Source of the DNA: Bordetella parapertussis
GTDB lineage: Bacteria > Pseudomonadota > Gammaproteobacteria > Burkholderiales > Burkholderiaceae_B
Reading direction: 5' to 3'
Assembly: GCA_943331855.1 (NCBI GenBank)
Contig: CALQNE010000014.1
Coordinates: 1-32,486 of the forward strand
DNA length: 32,486 bases
The translations under genes were made by a program, and so were the position numbers. This document shows, piece after piece, positions 1-9,403 of this stretch. The notes beneath the pieces are model-generated. The model was given only the letters and a program-made list of their open reading frames with translations, had not been told where the DNA came from and made no database searches. Position 1 is the stretch's first letter, and every line of letters begins with the position of its first letter.

Positions 1-1
1 A

Positions 2-370
2 AGAATCGGGCGTCGAGGACATCTGCTTCTACTCGGTGGTCTGCTATGGCCAGCGACCTTATTCCTATTTTCGCTTTCGACGTCTTATTACTTATCCCTG
101 ATACTCGTCTTCTTAGCCGGGCTTGCGCAAGCAATCTGCTGGACGATGATTGCAACTCTAATTTTAAGCAACACGGCTCAGTCGATGCGTGGTCGCGTCA
201 TGGGCCTGCGAACAGGCGTTGTCATCAGTCTGCCCTTTGGAAACCTGTTGGCGGGCGCCGCAGCGCAGAGCTGGGGCCCTTCAACCGCCATGGGGGTCTA
301 CACCGCTGCCGCCGTACTGCTCATGACTCTTATTTTTATTCTGGCACCCAAACTACGGAAGTTAGAGTAA
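2..370 (+). CDS. MFS transporter, C-terminal part (MFS_3-like exporter), cut by window start
   Basis: The frame is open from the first bases of the window to a TAA at 368-370, so this is the last 122 residues of a gene that begins upstream. The visible part is strongly hydrophobic and contains about three or four membrane segments. Its RGRVMGLR loop matches the RGRVMGMR loop of the complete MFS protein at 14429-15685, followed in both by a Leu-Pro-x-Gly segment, so the two are probably paralogues. Proteins of this MFS_3/enterobactin-exporter-like group export small molecules across the inner membrane; the substrate cannot be told from this fragment. It faces the minus-strand YkuK-like gene tail to tail with a 26-base gap and no clear terminator hairpin. 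Confidence 0.72.
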   Translation, partial: RIGRRGHLLLLGGLLWPATLFLFSLSTSYYLSLILVFLAGLAQAICWTMIATLILSNTAQSMRGRVMGLRTGVVISLPFGNLLAGAAAQSWGPSTAMGVYTAAAVLLMTLIFILAPKLRKLE

Positions 371-396
371 CTGCCATTCAAAACTAGAAGCGTTTA

Positions 397-873
397 CTAG
401 GCTGCTTTAGCCAAGACAAATTTCAAACGATCTGCTGCATTCGTCGCGGCAAACGCATTAGGCTTGACCATCGGAATCACATTGCACATCCCGCGGATAT
501 AGCCAATGGCCTCGTTCACCACACAAGAGCTACCGTAAACCTCGTCGGGATTGATATCAAGATGCACCTCAAGCTCTCGGCCTTCCAGTACATCTTTGAG
601 CTTCTGAAATAAGTCAGCAATTTTATAGACTTCGTTCATCAGGCGCATACGTGGTCGGTCTTGCTTTTGATCCCAATCGCGTTCGCGCTGAACCTCACCA
701 AATAATTTACAACCATTGTTGCCGTTGATATGCACGACAACTGCAAGCGTATAGTCAGCATACCAATCTTTACCAATCGCGAAGCGTTCGGAGTCACAGC
801 CAATATATATTTTTGTCGCAGGCCCTTGCGCCTCAATAAATGCCCTCACCTCATTGACATCAATATTGCGCAC
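397..873 (-). CDS. YkuK/DUF458 family RNase H-like protein
   Basis: This 158-residue protein matches the RNase H-like DUF458 (YkuK) family over its whole length. The diagnostic pieces are GCDS near residues 25-28, HLDINPDEVYGSS near 105-116 and VKPNAFAATNAAD near 136-148. The Asp residues in these three motifs (about 27, 106 and 148) are the likely metal ligands of an RNase H fold. The biochemical role of the family is not established as far as I know. A TTG two codons upstream (877-879) is possible, but the GTG at 871-873 is preferred because AAGG lies seven bases before it, whereas the TTG almost touches that AAGG. The gene is monocistronic, with unrelated genes on both sides. Confidence 0.82.
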   Translation of the reverse strand: MRNIDVNEVRAFIEAQGPATKIYIGCDSERFAIGKDWYADYTLAVVVHINGNNGCKLFGEVQRERDWDQKQDRPRMRLMNEVYKIADLFQKLKDVLEGRELEVHLDINPDEVYGSSCVVNEAIGYIRGMCNVIPMVKPNAFAATNAADRLKFVLAKAA

Positions 874-974
874 GCTCAAGCCTTATCAGGATGGGTTGAC
901 GGTGTAATTCGACGATGCTAGCAAATTTTTACGACGAATGCATGACAATTCGGCTATTGATCTATGCATACCCA

Positions 975-1979
975 CTATTTAGACTTGACGGTGGCGATGG
1001 GCTGATAGAGCTTGGCCCAGCGTCTGATTTCGTCGTTTAGCAGTTGCTCAAAAAACTGAGGCGATGACACTTTGACTTCTCCGTCAATGACCGCAAGCCG
1101 TTTGATCACGTCAGGGTGAGCCAAACTGACAGCCAAGGCCTGATTCAGCTTCTTCACGACCTCTGCAGGCGTTTTAGCAGGAGCCAGAATCCCCCACCAC
1201 ACGACTGCCTCAAAGCCACTGACCCCTTGTTCCGCGATCGTTTGAACTTCTGGTGCAGAGGCCAAGCGATTAAGCCCCGACGTCGCAAGTAACTTCACGC
1301 GTCCACTATCAAGATGCGGCTTAAGTTGCGACATGCCCGTAAAAATCAAATCGACATGACCACTCGCGACATCAATCGCAGCCTGACCCGCCCCCTTGTA
1401 GGGAACCGCCATCAGACTGACACCAGTGGCCGCCTTAAACAATTCAGTTGCCAGCGCAGTGGCCGAGCCGTCGCCAGACGTCGCGATGCTCAATGGCCCT
1501 TTTGCTTTAATGAGTGCGAGCAAGTCTTGCACATTATTCGCCGGTAAATTCGCACGCGCTGCGAAGCCCATTGCATACGTAATCACCAAACCAATCGGTG
1601 TAAAGTCTTCTGGCGTTTTATACGGTAACTTTTCAATGAGCGCCGGATTGGTCGCGATACTTGCCCCGACCAGCAATAAGGTGTAGCCGTCCGGAGCAGC
1701 TTTGGCGGCTAACTCGGTTCCGACGACGGTATTGCCACCACCGCGATTATCGATAATCACGGGTTGCTTGATCGTCTCTGACAGTTTATCTGCCCATGCT
1801 CTGGCAATAAAGTCACCACCACCGCCGGCGGTAAACGGCACAATAATACGAACAGCTTTGTTTGGAAAATCTTCTGATGCACTGGTGCGACCCATGCATA
1901 AAAAGGTAAAAATTAAAAAAGCAAAAAAATAGTAACGACTAACGGAAGGCACTCTTTCATCGAACAGTTTTTGTGCCAT
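975..1979 (-). CDS. Bug/TctC family periplasmic substrate-binding receptor (1 of 6)
   Basis: This 334-residue protein has a hydrophobic export signal at about residues 17-30 with likely cleavage after SAS near 35. Family landmarks are VPFTAGGGGDFIAR at 47-60, PDGYT at 96-100 and a later PYKGAG. Bug proteins bind carboxylates or related small molecules in the periplasm, as TctC does for the TctABC tripartite transporter; no TctA or TctB gene is in the window. It is the last gene of the minus-strand unit led by the receptor at 4072-5049 and starts ten bases after the FrmA-like gene. An in-frame ATG at 2019-2021 would overlap that gene by 32 bases and put charged residues before the signal, so the ATG at 1977-1979 was chosen. 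The substrate is unknown. Confidence 0.88.
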   Translation of the reverse strand: MAQKLFDERVPSVSRYYFFAFLIFTFLCMGRTSASEDFPNKAVRIIVPFTAGGGGDFIARAWADKLSETIKQPVIIDNRGGGNTVVGTELAAKAAPDGYTLLLVGASIATNPALIEKLPYKTPEDFTPIGLVITYAMGFAARANLPANNVQDLLALIKAKGPLSIATSGDGSATALATELFKAATGVSLMAVPYKGAGQAAIDVASGHVDLIFTGMSQLKPHLDSGRVKLLATSGLNRLASAPEVQTIAEQGVSGFEAVVWWGILAPAKTPAEVVKKLNQALAVSLAHPDVIKRLAVIDGEVKVSSPQFFEQLLNDEIRRWAKLYQPIATVKSK

Positions 1980-1989
1980 GAGATCTTTC

Positions 1990-3099
<1,110 letters not shown>

Positions 3100-3143
3100 T
3101 TAACGCTCTCTTGGGTGAAGATTAAAGCTCGCGCTCAAGCACA

Positions 3144-4052
3144 TCAGGCCTGAATTGTTTTTTTACCACCTTGGTCTACAAAGCCAAAGTAACGTTTGCC
3201 AGACGTCTGATTTTCATAAATTGACCCTTGATTTTTAGCAGGCGGCAAAGGCATACGAATTGGCGTTGCAACGCAGCGCGGCGTAATCGTGTCTTTGCCG
3301 CAGATCATGCGGTTTGAGAACGCTTGCCAATCCGCTTTCCCAGCCGCCATCAACGGGTACGCATCCGCAGCCGAGAATTCGTACAACAGCAAACCACGCG
3401 AACGCTTCGAAATATTTTGCGCTGAACCATGCACGGCCCGAACGTGATGAAACGACACCGATCCCGCCGGGCCTTCGCAGGCCACAGCCCGCGAAAAGTC
3501 AACGCCGCAGCTCTCTGGGTCCATGGCGCCACAGAAATAGCCCTCAGCATCATGATGATCGTAGGTCGGCCCTTTGTGCGAACCCGGAATCACGTACATC
3601 GCACCATTTTCAACTGTCGTATCATCTAGCATCACACCCGCTGCCAGTACATCATCATTTGAATGGGGATAAAAGGCCCAATCTTGATGCCACTCGACGG
3701 GCGAGCCAAAATGCGGCGCCTTGAGATTCAACTTAGACCCATGCAGGCGCACGCTCTCACCCAACAGATCCTGCAAAATCGCCATAAATTTTGGCGCTGT
3801 CATGAGATCTTTAAATACGGGATCGATCACATGTGGCTTTTTGATTCGACGGACCCTGGGGTCTGAGGCCTGATGCCCTGGCTCAAGGTCATACACGTCA
3901 TCGTGCGTCTCGATCTGACGCGACCGTTCGACCAACTCTGCCAAGACTTCTTTCATTCGCACCAGCGTCGACGCTTGCACGACATCCTGAACGATCACGA
4001 AACCTTCTTCTGTATATTGCTCGAGCTGCCTCGGGGTGAGGATACGATTCAT
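3144..4052 (-). CDS. Phytanoyl-CoA dioxygenase (PhyH) family Fe(II)/2-oxoglutarate oxygenase
   Basis: The 302-residue product has the PhyH facial triad: His122-x-Asp124 in EWHQDW and His208 in AVHGS, with Arg219 in RSRG as the likely 2-oxoglutarate anchor. The N-terminal TPRQLEQYTEEGFVIV is also typical of the family. Such enzymes use Fe(II), O2 and 2-oxoglutarate to hydroxylate a C-H bond; if that carbon is an N- or O-methyl group the product breaks down to formaldehyde. The downstream FrmA-like gene makes such a demethylase role attractive, but the substrate is not visible. An upstream ATG at 4062-4064 exists, but GGAG at 4059-4062 sits six bases before the ATG at 4050-4052, so the latter was chosen. 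The upstream receptor gene stops 19 bases before it. Confidence 0.87.
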   Translation of the reverse strand: MNRILTPRQLEQYTEEGFVIVQDVVQASTLVRMKEVLAELVERSRQIETHDDVYDLEPGHQASDPRVRRIKKPHVIDPVFKDLMTAPKFMAILQDLLGESVRLHGSKLNLKAPHFGSPVEWHQDWAFYPHSNDDVLAAGVMLDDTTVENGAMYVIPGSHKGPTYDHHDAEGYFCGAMDPESCGVDFSRAVACEGPAGSVSFHHVRAVHGSAQNISKRSRGLLLYEFSAADAYPLMAAGKADWQAFSNRMICGKDTITPRCVATPIRMPLPPAKNQGSIYENQTSGKRYFGFVDQGGKKTIQA

Positions 4053-4058
4053 CGTTTT

Positions 4059-4062
4059 CTCC
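4059..4062 (-). promoter_or_regulatory. Ribosome binding site deciding the PhyH start
   Basis: GGAG on the minus strand lies six bases before the ATG at 4050-4052. It overlaps the competing upstream ATG at 4062-4064, which has no good Shine-Dalgarno sequence of its own. Confidence 0.6.
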
Positions 4063-4071
4063 ATTCAATAT

Positions 4072-5049
4072 TTAATCAATTGTTGCACCAGAGGCTCGAA
4101 CAGCTTTACCCCACTTTTCAACCTCTTGCTTAACAAATACTTTCATCTCAGCGGGGCTCAACGCAGAAGCTTCAAGGCCCAGTGCCTCAAATTTTTCGCG
4201 CACATCCGGCAGGCTAGAGATACGATTCAAAACAGCGTTGATACGCTCTACTAACTCTTTCGCCATATTTGGGGGCCCGCTCACTGCCGTCCATGACTCT
4301 GCCTCAAAACCCGGAAAGCCCGACTCAGAAACCGTCGGAACGTCTGGTAAGGCACCGCGTCGCGTCAAACTCGTGACCGCAATGGCACGCATCTTGCCTG
4401 ATTTGACATGCGGAACAGCCGAATCAAAATTAACAAACATCATGGGCACCTGCCCTGCCATCAAATCCAGCATGGCCGGTCCGCCGCCCTTATAAGGAAT
4501 ATGAGCCATATTCAAATCGGCTGCAGATTTGAGCATCTCCATCGATAAATGATTTGAGGCGCCATTGCCCGTCGACGCATAGTTGTACTTGCCAGGACTC
4601 GCCCGAATCAGCGCAACGAGTTCGCTTAATGTTTTCGCTGGAAATGTGGGGTTGACCACTAACGCATTCGGACCTTTTGCAATCATGCCAATATGGGTCA
4701 GACCATCAATAATGTCGTACGGCATTGCGCGATAGAGTGTGGCATTGATCCCTTGACTGCCCACGCCCGACACCAACAAGGTGTACCCATCGGGTGCCGC
4801 TTTCGAGACAAAATCCGAACCAATGTTGCCGTTAGCACCCGCCTTGTTTTCTACAACAACCACCTGACCCAACAACTCAGACATTTTTTGAGCAACTAAA
4901 CGGCCCATATTGTCCGTCGTACCAGCCGGCGGCATCGGAACAATCAGACGGATCGGCTTAAGGGGGTAATCTTGTGCCCAGGCATTTATACAAACGGCAG
5001 CCAGAAACGCCTTCAACAGAAACGAAGCAAGAATTTGGATTGATCGCAT
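4072..5049 (-). CDS. Bug/TctC family periplasmic substrate-binding receptor (2 of 6)
   Basis: This 325-residue protein starts MRSIQIL, has a hydrophobic signal at about 6-21 and a likely cleavage after the AWA of AWAQD near 25. Family landmarks are VPMPPAGTTDNMGR at 37-50, PDGYT at 86-90, and IPYKGGG. AGGTGA at 5054-5059, four bases before the ATG, supports this start over an ATG 36 codons upstream that would add a charged, non-signal-like extension. It is the first gene of the minus-strand unit receptor, dioxygenase, FrmA-like dehydrogenase, receptor. This suggests that its ligand is the compound, or a relative of it, that the unit breaks down. Its promoter region faces the amidase gene at 5253. 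Confidence 0.9.
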   Translation of the reverse strand: MRSIQILASFLLKAFLAAVCINAWAQDYPLKPIRLIVPMPPAGTTDNMGRLVAQKMSELLGQVVVVENKAGANGNIGSDFVSKAAPDGYTLLVSGVGSQGINATLYRAMPYDIIDGLTHIGMIAKGPNALVVNPTFPAKTLSELVALIRASPGKYNYASTGNGASNHLSMEMLKSAADLNMAHIPYKGGGPAMLDLMAGQVPMMFVNFDSAVPHVKSGKMRAIAVTSLTRRGALPDVPTVSESGFPGFEAESWTAVSGPPNMAKELVERINAVLNRISSLPDVREKFEALGLEASALSPAEMKVFVKQEVEKWGKAVRASGATID

Positions 5050-5093
5050 TGATTCACCTATTTTTCTTTTGATCTGTTTCGACTTAGACGATC

Positions 5094-5124
5094 TTAGCGC
5101 TAATTTAAGCGACTCGAGCGCTCG
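5094..5124. promoter_or_regulatory. Paired palindromes, candidate operator of the divergent dioxygenase/amidase promoters
   Basis: Two perfect 10-base palindromes, TTAGCGCTAA (5094-5103) and CGAGCGCTCG (5115-5124), share the core AGCGCT. Their centres are 21 bases apart, about two DNA helical turns, so two dimers could sit on the same face. They lie in the 203-base gap between the divergent receptor (start 5049) and amidase (start 5253) genes. The palindromes and spacing are seen directly; a regulatory role is inferred, and no regulator gene is present nearby. Confidence 0.45.
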
Positions 5125-5252
5125 CCTAATATTTAAACAAATATCGCGCCGCAGCATCGCAGCAAATGCATCAAAATTTACCCTCGCCTTTTAAATGCCT
5201 TTCGATGCGAGAATCACGTGCGAAATGCCAAACATTGAGTTATCGTATTTCA

Positions 5253-6362
5253 ATGAAATCTATCCGCATTGATCGCAATCGCCGCCTTAAAGATGACCCA
5301 GGTACTGGGCACAATCGCTGGCATCCCGATATCGAGCCACTCATCGAGATCGCTCCGGGTGAAGAAATCCTGCTTGAAACGCGCGATGCGTCTGATGGCC
5401 AGGTCAAACCCGGGATGAAGTTTGAGGATTTGGCTCGTCATGACAAGAAGGCTGGGCATCCTCTGACTGGACCGATCTTCGTTCAGGGCGCACAACCCGG
5501 CGACATCTTAGAAGTTGAGTTTGTCGACCTGATCCCCCAGCCTCACGGCTGGACGGTGATTCGGCCCGGCGCCGGCTTTCTGCGTGAAATATTTGATGCA
5601 CGCTTTCTGGCACATTGGGAAGTGGACAAAGGGTTTGCCCGTTCGGCTCAGATTCCTGGGGTCAAAATTCCCGAAGGGATCTTTATGGGTACGGCGGGCG
5701 TCGCGCCCTCGCACGAACAATTGGTGCAATGGAATGCACGCGAAACCGATCTGGTTAAGCGTGGAGGTATTGCACTCTTACCCGATGCCCAGGATGCTGT
5801 ACCTGCACGTGAACCGATCGCGAGTAACGGTTTACGTACCATGCCACCGCGTGAAAATGGCGGCAACGCAGATATTAAGCAACTCACGCGAGGCTCGAGA
5901 TTACAACTACCCGTTGCCGTGAGCGGTGCTTTGTTTTCACTGGGAGACGCGCACTATGCACAAGGCGATTCTGAGTGCTGTATCACGGCCATCGAAATGG
6001 GAGCCAGTGCGGTGGTACGTTTTCGCCTGTTAGCGGGTGAAGCGACCCGGCGCAAGACGCGCTTTCCACGCTTCTCACATCCTGGGTACTTCGCGCCGCC
6101 ACAATGGGCAGCACCCCATAATTTTGTAGCGACAACGGGTCTGCCGATTCGCGACGATGGCACGCAAGAGTGTGAGGATCTTACGCTTGCTGCGCGCAAC
6201 GCGTTGCTTGAGATGATTGCACTACTTGGTGAACGTGGCTTCAGTCGCGAACAAGCTTACGTCATTTGCTCGCTTGCCGTTGACTTGCGCATCAGCAACG
6301 CGGTCGATTTACCGAACGTATGCGTCAGCGCCTTGCTGCCAGAAGCGATTTTTGAAAAATAA
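5253..6362 (+). CDS. Acetamidase/formamidase family amidohydrolase
   Basis: The 369-residue product carries the FmdA_AmdA family landmarks in order: GHPLTGPIFVQGAQPGD at 68-84, PPRENGGNAD at 198-207 and HYAQGDSE at 234-241. These enzymes hydrolyse short amides such as formamide or acetamide to ammonia and the acid in the cytoplasm, and no signal peptide is seen. The start is uncertain: in-frame ATG codons also occur at 5166 and 5205, and the ATG at 5253 was chosen because family homology begins shortly after it, though only a weak GAGT lies upstream. It is divergent from the PhyH/FrmA unit and separated from it by paired palindromes, so joint control with that unit is plausible. The exact amide substrate is unknown. 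Confidence 0.85.
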   Translation: MKSIRIDRNRRLKDDPGTGHNRWHPDIEPLIEIAPGEEILLETRDASDGQVKPGMKFEDLARHDKKAGHPLTGPIFVQGAQPGDILEVEFVDLIPQPHGWTVIRPGAGFLREIFDARFLAHWEVDKGFARSAQIPGVKIPEGIFMGTAGVAPSHEQLVQWNARETDLVKRGGIALLPDAQDAVPAREPIASNGLRTMPPRENGGNADIKQLTRGSRLQLPVAVSGALFSLGDAHYAQGDSECCITAIEMGASAVVRFRLLAGEATRRKTRFPRFSHPGYFAPPQWAAPHNFVATTGLPIRDDGTQECEDLTLAARNALLEMIALLGERGFSREQAYVICSLAVDLRISNAVDLPNVCVSALLPEAIFEK

Positions 6363-6393
6363 CAGCGTACCCGTCCAACGCGTTCACAAAAAG

Positions 6394-8439
6394 CTAATTG
6401 AGTCGACGTAACTTTGGCGGGTTATTCACAAAAGGCTTCACGCCCAAGATCTTATTGATTTCATTCGGATAAATCAGCTTGCCGCGCGTAATCACTGCTG
6501 CAACCTTTCTGATATCTTCAATATTACGCGTCGGATCTCCATCGATCAGAATTAAATCCGCAAGCTTTCCTGGGGCGATCGTACCGCGATCAGAAAGCGT
6601 GTTCGTATATTTTGCGCCGTTGTAGGTGGCAATCTGAATCGCCTGCGCAGGCGTCAAGCCCGCCTTGACGTACAAGGCAAGTTCACTGTGCAAAGAAAAT
6701 CCAGCCAAAGCGTCAGTGCCCGCTACAAGTGGCACACCTGCGCGATACAAAAGACCCACAAATTCAATCATCTTTTTATAGGACGCCTCGTAGCGTTTGG
6801 CCGTTTTATCATCCGGAATAATCATTGTGGATGTTCTAAAACTACGGCGCAAGTCTGGCGGCATAAAATCAGCGATTGACTTATAAGGATCAGCAATTTC
6901 ACCATTACGTTGCTTAATAAAGTCAAATGTCGCGAGTGTTGGGTCAACCACAATCTTCTTGCTGCGTAACTTCTCAATAAACTCTTGCACTTCGATTGAG
7001 TTCAAATCGAGATCAGCGGCTTTCTCTGCGGGCAAATAAAAGCGTTCAAGCGTACGGGCATCTGTGCTCGGCTTTGATAAAAAATTTAACAAGAGCTGAT
7101 TGATATGATGCAGTTCATCAAAACCCGCGTCAACCACATCATCGGCCCGCATAAATGCTGGCACATGCCCGCTCACTTTCATCCCACGCTTGTGTGCATA
7201 TGAAATCGTCTCAGCAATCAGTTCACGCGGAAACGAATTATAAATTTTTAATTGAGGATAGCTACGTAATGCGTACCAATCAACGGCATGTTTAATGTCA
7301 CTCAGGTCGCTGATTAAAATACCATCATGCGCAGAGTACGCACTTTCGCCTTCAACAAAACCGGCCGGAAGCACGCGCGGCGAAAGCAATTTTCCCTCAG
7401 CTGTTTCGTCGATTATTTTTTGCATTTCGGCATTAGAATTGCCCAGATCACGAACCGAGGTCACGCCAGCGGTCAGGTGATAAGAGGCCGACCACCGATT
7501 GATATGCGAATGCATGTCAAACAGGCCGGGCAACATCACTCGGCCCCCAGCATCAATCTCGCCATCTACCGGTGTCAAATAAACACCTGTTGGGTATATC
7601 CCGGTAATAAGTCCCCTCAATACATACACATCGGACCGGGCTGAAAGCGTGGCGGTCTCTGCGTTAAAAACGCGTGTATTACGGATCACAATCAAACCTC
7701 GCATCTCATGCTGCAGTTGCTTGGCACGTTGCTCAAGTATGACCGAGGCTGCTTCTTCTTGCCTCTTTTTTAATTCAATTAAGTTAGCCTCCCAACCCTC
7801 TTTAATCACCGCGAAGTTACCCGGCAAGATGGCGGCAAACAGGTGCGTTTCTGCAGAGGTCGTTGCCCAGAAAAACTGCGGGCTTAAGCCGATACCGGTT
7901 TGCATGACCAACTGCACGACCTGCGACTCATCTTTATTTGTTACAACAGCTTCGGCCAGTCGCTGCTGTGTTAGCGTACCCTCAGGCAATAGGCGAAGTG
8001 TGCCGGTTCTTGAGCTCGCCAGCGCTGTAATCATGAGTGAATTGACTTCAAACGAAGCGTCGAGAGGCAAATAAAACGCCGGCTCTCTTAGCCGCCTGGA
8101 ACCTCTTTCAGACTTTGAGCTCCACTCTGCCAACGCACCCCGGCGAGAAAAGCGCTCGTCGACCGCACCGCCCATTTCTGAGCTACCGGTGACTTTGTAA
8201 TCGAGCATGGTTTGATCGGGCCCAATTTTGATGATCTCGTCAAGCGTTGGACCACGTCCATTTTCTTTAAAATCAAAATGAACTTTAATGGTATCCAGAC
8301 TTGGACGCTCAACAATTTGCTCGCCCGCAATTGAGCCGTTATCGAGCAATATGACGTATCGGATTGTTTTTAATGCCTGCGGCTGGGCGCCGACTGGCCA
8401 GGCCACAACAAATAAAAAAAGAAGCAACCACTTAAACAC
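6394..8439 (-). CDS. Secreted amidohydrolase with large N-terminal domain of unknown function
   Basis: A GTG-initiated 681-residue protein. Residues 4-18 form a signal peptide with likely cleavage after VGA. Residues 20 to about 245 form a separate region that I do not recognise; it ends in a charged, probably helical segment at 221-247. The amidohydrolase part starts near 250 and carries the metal ligands HSH (His310, His312), probably Lys398 in LKIYN, His425 in SGHVP, His445 in DELHHIN and Asp576 in AGTDA, then the usual closing GKLADLILIDGDP. It resembles the imidazolonepropionase/prolidase-like branch. The likely role is hydrolysis of a cyclic amide or peptide-like substrate in the periplasm. 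It converges with the amidase gene across 31 bases. No strong Shine-Dalgarno sequence precedes the GTG. Confidence 0.83.
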   Translation of the reverse strand: MFKWLLLFLFVVAWPVGAQPQALKTIRYVILLDNGSIAGEQIVERPSLDTIKVHFDFKENGRGPTLDEIIKIGPDQTMLDYKVTGSSEMGGAVDERFSRRGALAEWSSKSERGSRRLREPAFYLPLDASFEVNSLMITALASSRTGTLRLLPEGTLTQQRLAEAVVTNKDESQVVQLVMQTGIGLSPQFFWATTSAETHLFAAILPGNFAVIKEGWEANLIELKKRQEEAASVILEQRAKQLQHEMRGLIVIRNTRVFNAETATLSARSDVYVLRGLITGIYPTGVYLTPVDGEIDAGGRVMLPGLFDMHSHINRWSASYHLTAGVTSVRDLGNSNAEMQKIIDETAEGKLLSPRVLPAGFVEGESAYSAHDGILISDLSDIKHAVDWYALRSYPQLKIYNSFPRELIAETISYAHKRGMKVSGHVPAFMRADDVVDAGFDELHHINQLLLNFLSKPSTDARTLERFYLPAEKAADLDLNSIEVQEFIEKLRSKKIVVDPTLATFDFIKQRNGEIADPYKSIADFMPPDLRRSFRTSTMIIPDDKTAKRYEASYKKMIEFVGLLYRAGVPLVAGTDALAGFSLHSELALYVKAGLTPAQAIQIATYNGAKYTNTLSDRGTIAPGKLADLILIDGDPTRNIEDIRKVAAVITRGKLIYPNEINKILGVKPFVNNPPKLRRLN

Positions 8440-8626
8440 AAGTCAACGCAGGAACACCCAAGGTCTTATATGAAACGACTCAAGCGCCTGAAATCCGACC
8501 CGAATGAAAAACCCACGCGATGTAATTATAACGGTTTAACTTAATCCATCTACAATAGAGCAATCAGTCTTGATTTATCCTAAGAGCTTATCGGCTTAAC
8601 GCACCCGCTTTGCAGAAAATACAAAC

Positions 8627-9403
8627 ATGCCATCACATTTGCGAATTTTAGGCTGTAGCGGCGGAATTGGTAAAAATCTGCGCACCACGTCAATGTTGCT
8701 CGATGACGACGTGCTGATTGATGCGGGAACGGGTGTCGGCGATCTTTCTTTAGACGAGATGGTGAAGATCGACACGATATTCTTAACGCATAGCCATCTA
8801 GATCATATCGTGAGCGTACCGCTATTAATTGATTCGGTCGGCGCTCGCCGCGACAAACCGATACGCGTTTTTGGGTTGCCCGCAACCATAGAAGCGCTGC
8901 AGCAGCATATTTTTAATAATGTGATTTGGCCAGACTTCTCGAAGATTCCAAGCGTTGATCAGCCGTTTCTTAAACTGTGCACATTAAATTTGGGTGACGT
9001 CGTCACTGTTGGCACCAGACAAATCACTGTCTTGCCGGCAAGCCATAGTGTTGCTGCAGTTGGCTATGCCATCACGACCGAACAGTCGACGCTCGCCTTT
9101 ACCGGTGATAGTGGCCCCTGCCCAGCCTTTTGGGACGCCACCCGAACGCTGGTAGGCCTCAAACACCTCATCATCGAAACATCGTTCACAGACAAGGACC
9201 ACGTCTTAGCCGAGTTATCGAGTCACTATTGCCCGATTTCGCTGTCACAAAGTTTTCAACCAATTGATCCTGCCGTACAGCTTTGGATCTCACACTTGAA
9301 ACCGGGACAAGCCGAGCAAATCATGTCTGAATTGAATCACAGCGAGCGCCTCGCACGAAAAGCACCCAAAGCCCTCTTCGCAGGTCAAGTGCTCGTATTT
9401 TGA
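8627..9403 (+). CDS. Metallo-beta-lactamase-fold hydrolase, class II cyclic-nucleotide phosphodiesterase-like
   Basis: A 258-residue cytoplasmic protein with the MBL metal motif THSHLDH at 54-60 (His55, His57, Asp59, His60), then His140 in ASHS, Asp161 in TGDSG and His223 in SHLKPG. The motif order and the short THSHLDHI form fit the class II 3',5'-cyclic nucleotide phosphodiesterases, which hydrolyse cAMP or cGMP. Its 3' end overlaps the convergent response-regulator gene by 19 bases, and the next gene in that unit carries a cyclic-nucleotide-binding-like domain, which supports a signalling role. No clear Shine-Dalgarno sequence precedes the ATG, so the start is moderately certain. A generic MBL hydrolase of other specificity is the main alternative. 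Confidence 0.78.
   Translation: MPSHLRILGCSGGIGKNLRTTSMLLDDDVLIDAGTGVGDLSLDEMVKIDTIFLTHSHLDHIVSVPLLIDSVGARRDKPIRVFGLPATIEALQQHIFNNVIWPDFSKIPSVDQPFLKLCTLNLGDVVTVGTRQITVLPASHSVAAVGYAITTEQSTLAFTGDSGPCPAFWDATRTLVGLKHLIIETSFTDKDHVLAELSSHYCPISLSQSFQPIDPAVQLWISHLKPGQAEQIMSELNHSERLARKAPKALFAGQVLVF

Noticed and set aside
46..387. 113-codon open frame at the window start
   Set aside because: It is a shifted frame of the MFS gene end; the frame ending at 370 gives a membrane protein matching another MFS gene here.
3314..3724. 136-codon plus-strand open frame over the dioxygenase gene
   Set aside because: It lies antisense to a well-supported PhyH gene, has low-complexity His/Pro/Arg composition and no recognisable domain or ribosome site.
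7649..8074. 141-codon plus-strand open frame over the amidohydrolase gene
   Set aside because: It is antisense to coding sequence and its Ser/Cys-rich composition is what the opposite strand of that gene gives.
8526..8556. Promoter for the phosphodiesterase-like gene using TACAAT at 8551
   Set aside because: The -10 match is fair, but no -35 box lies at 16-18 bases, so the call was not made.
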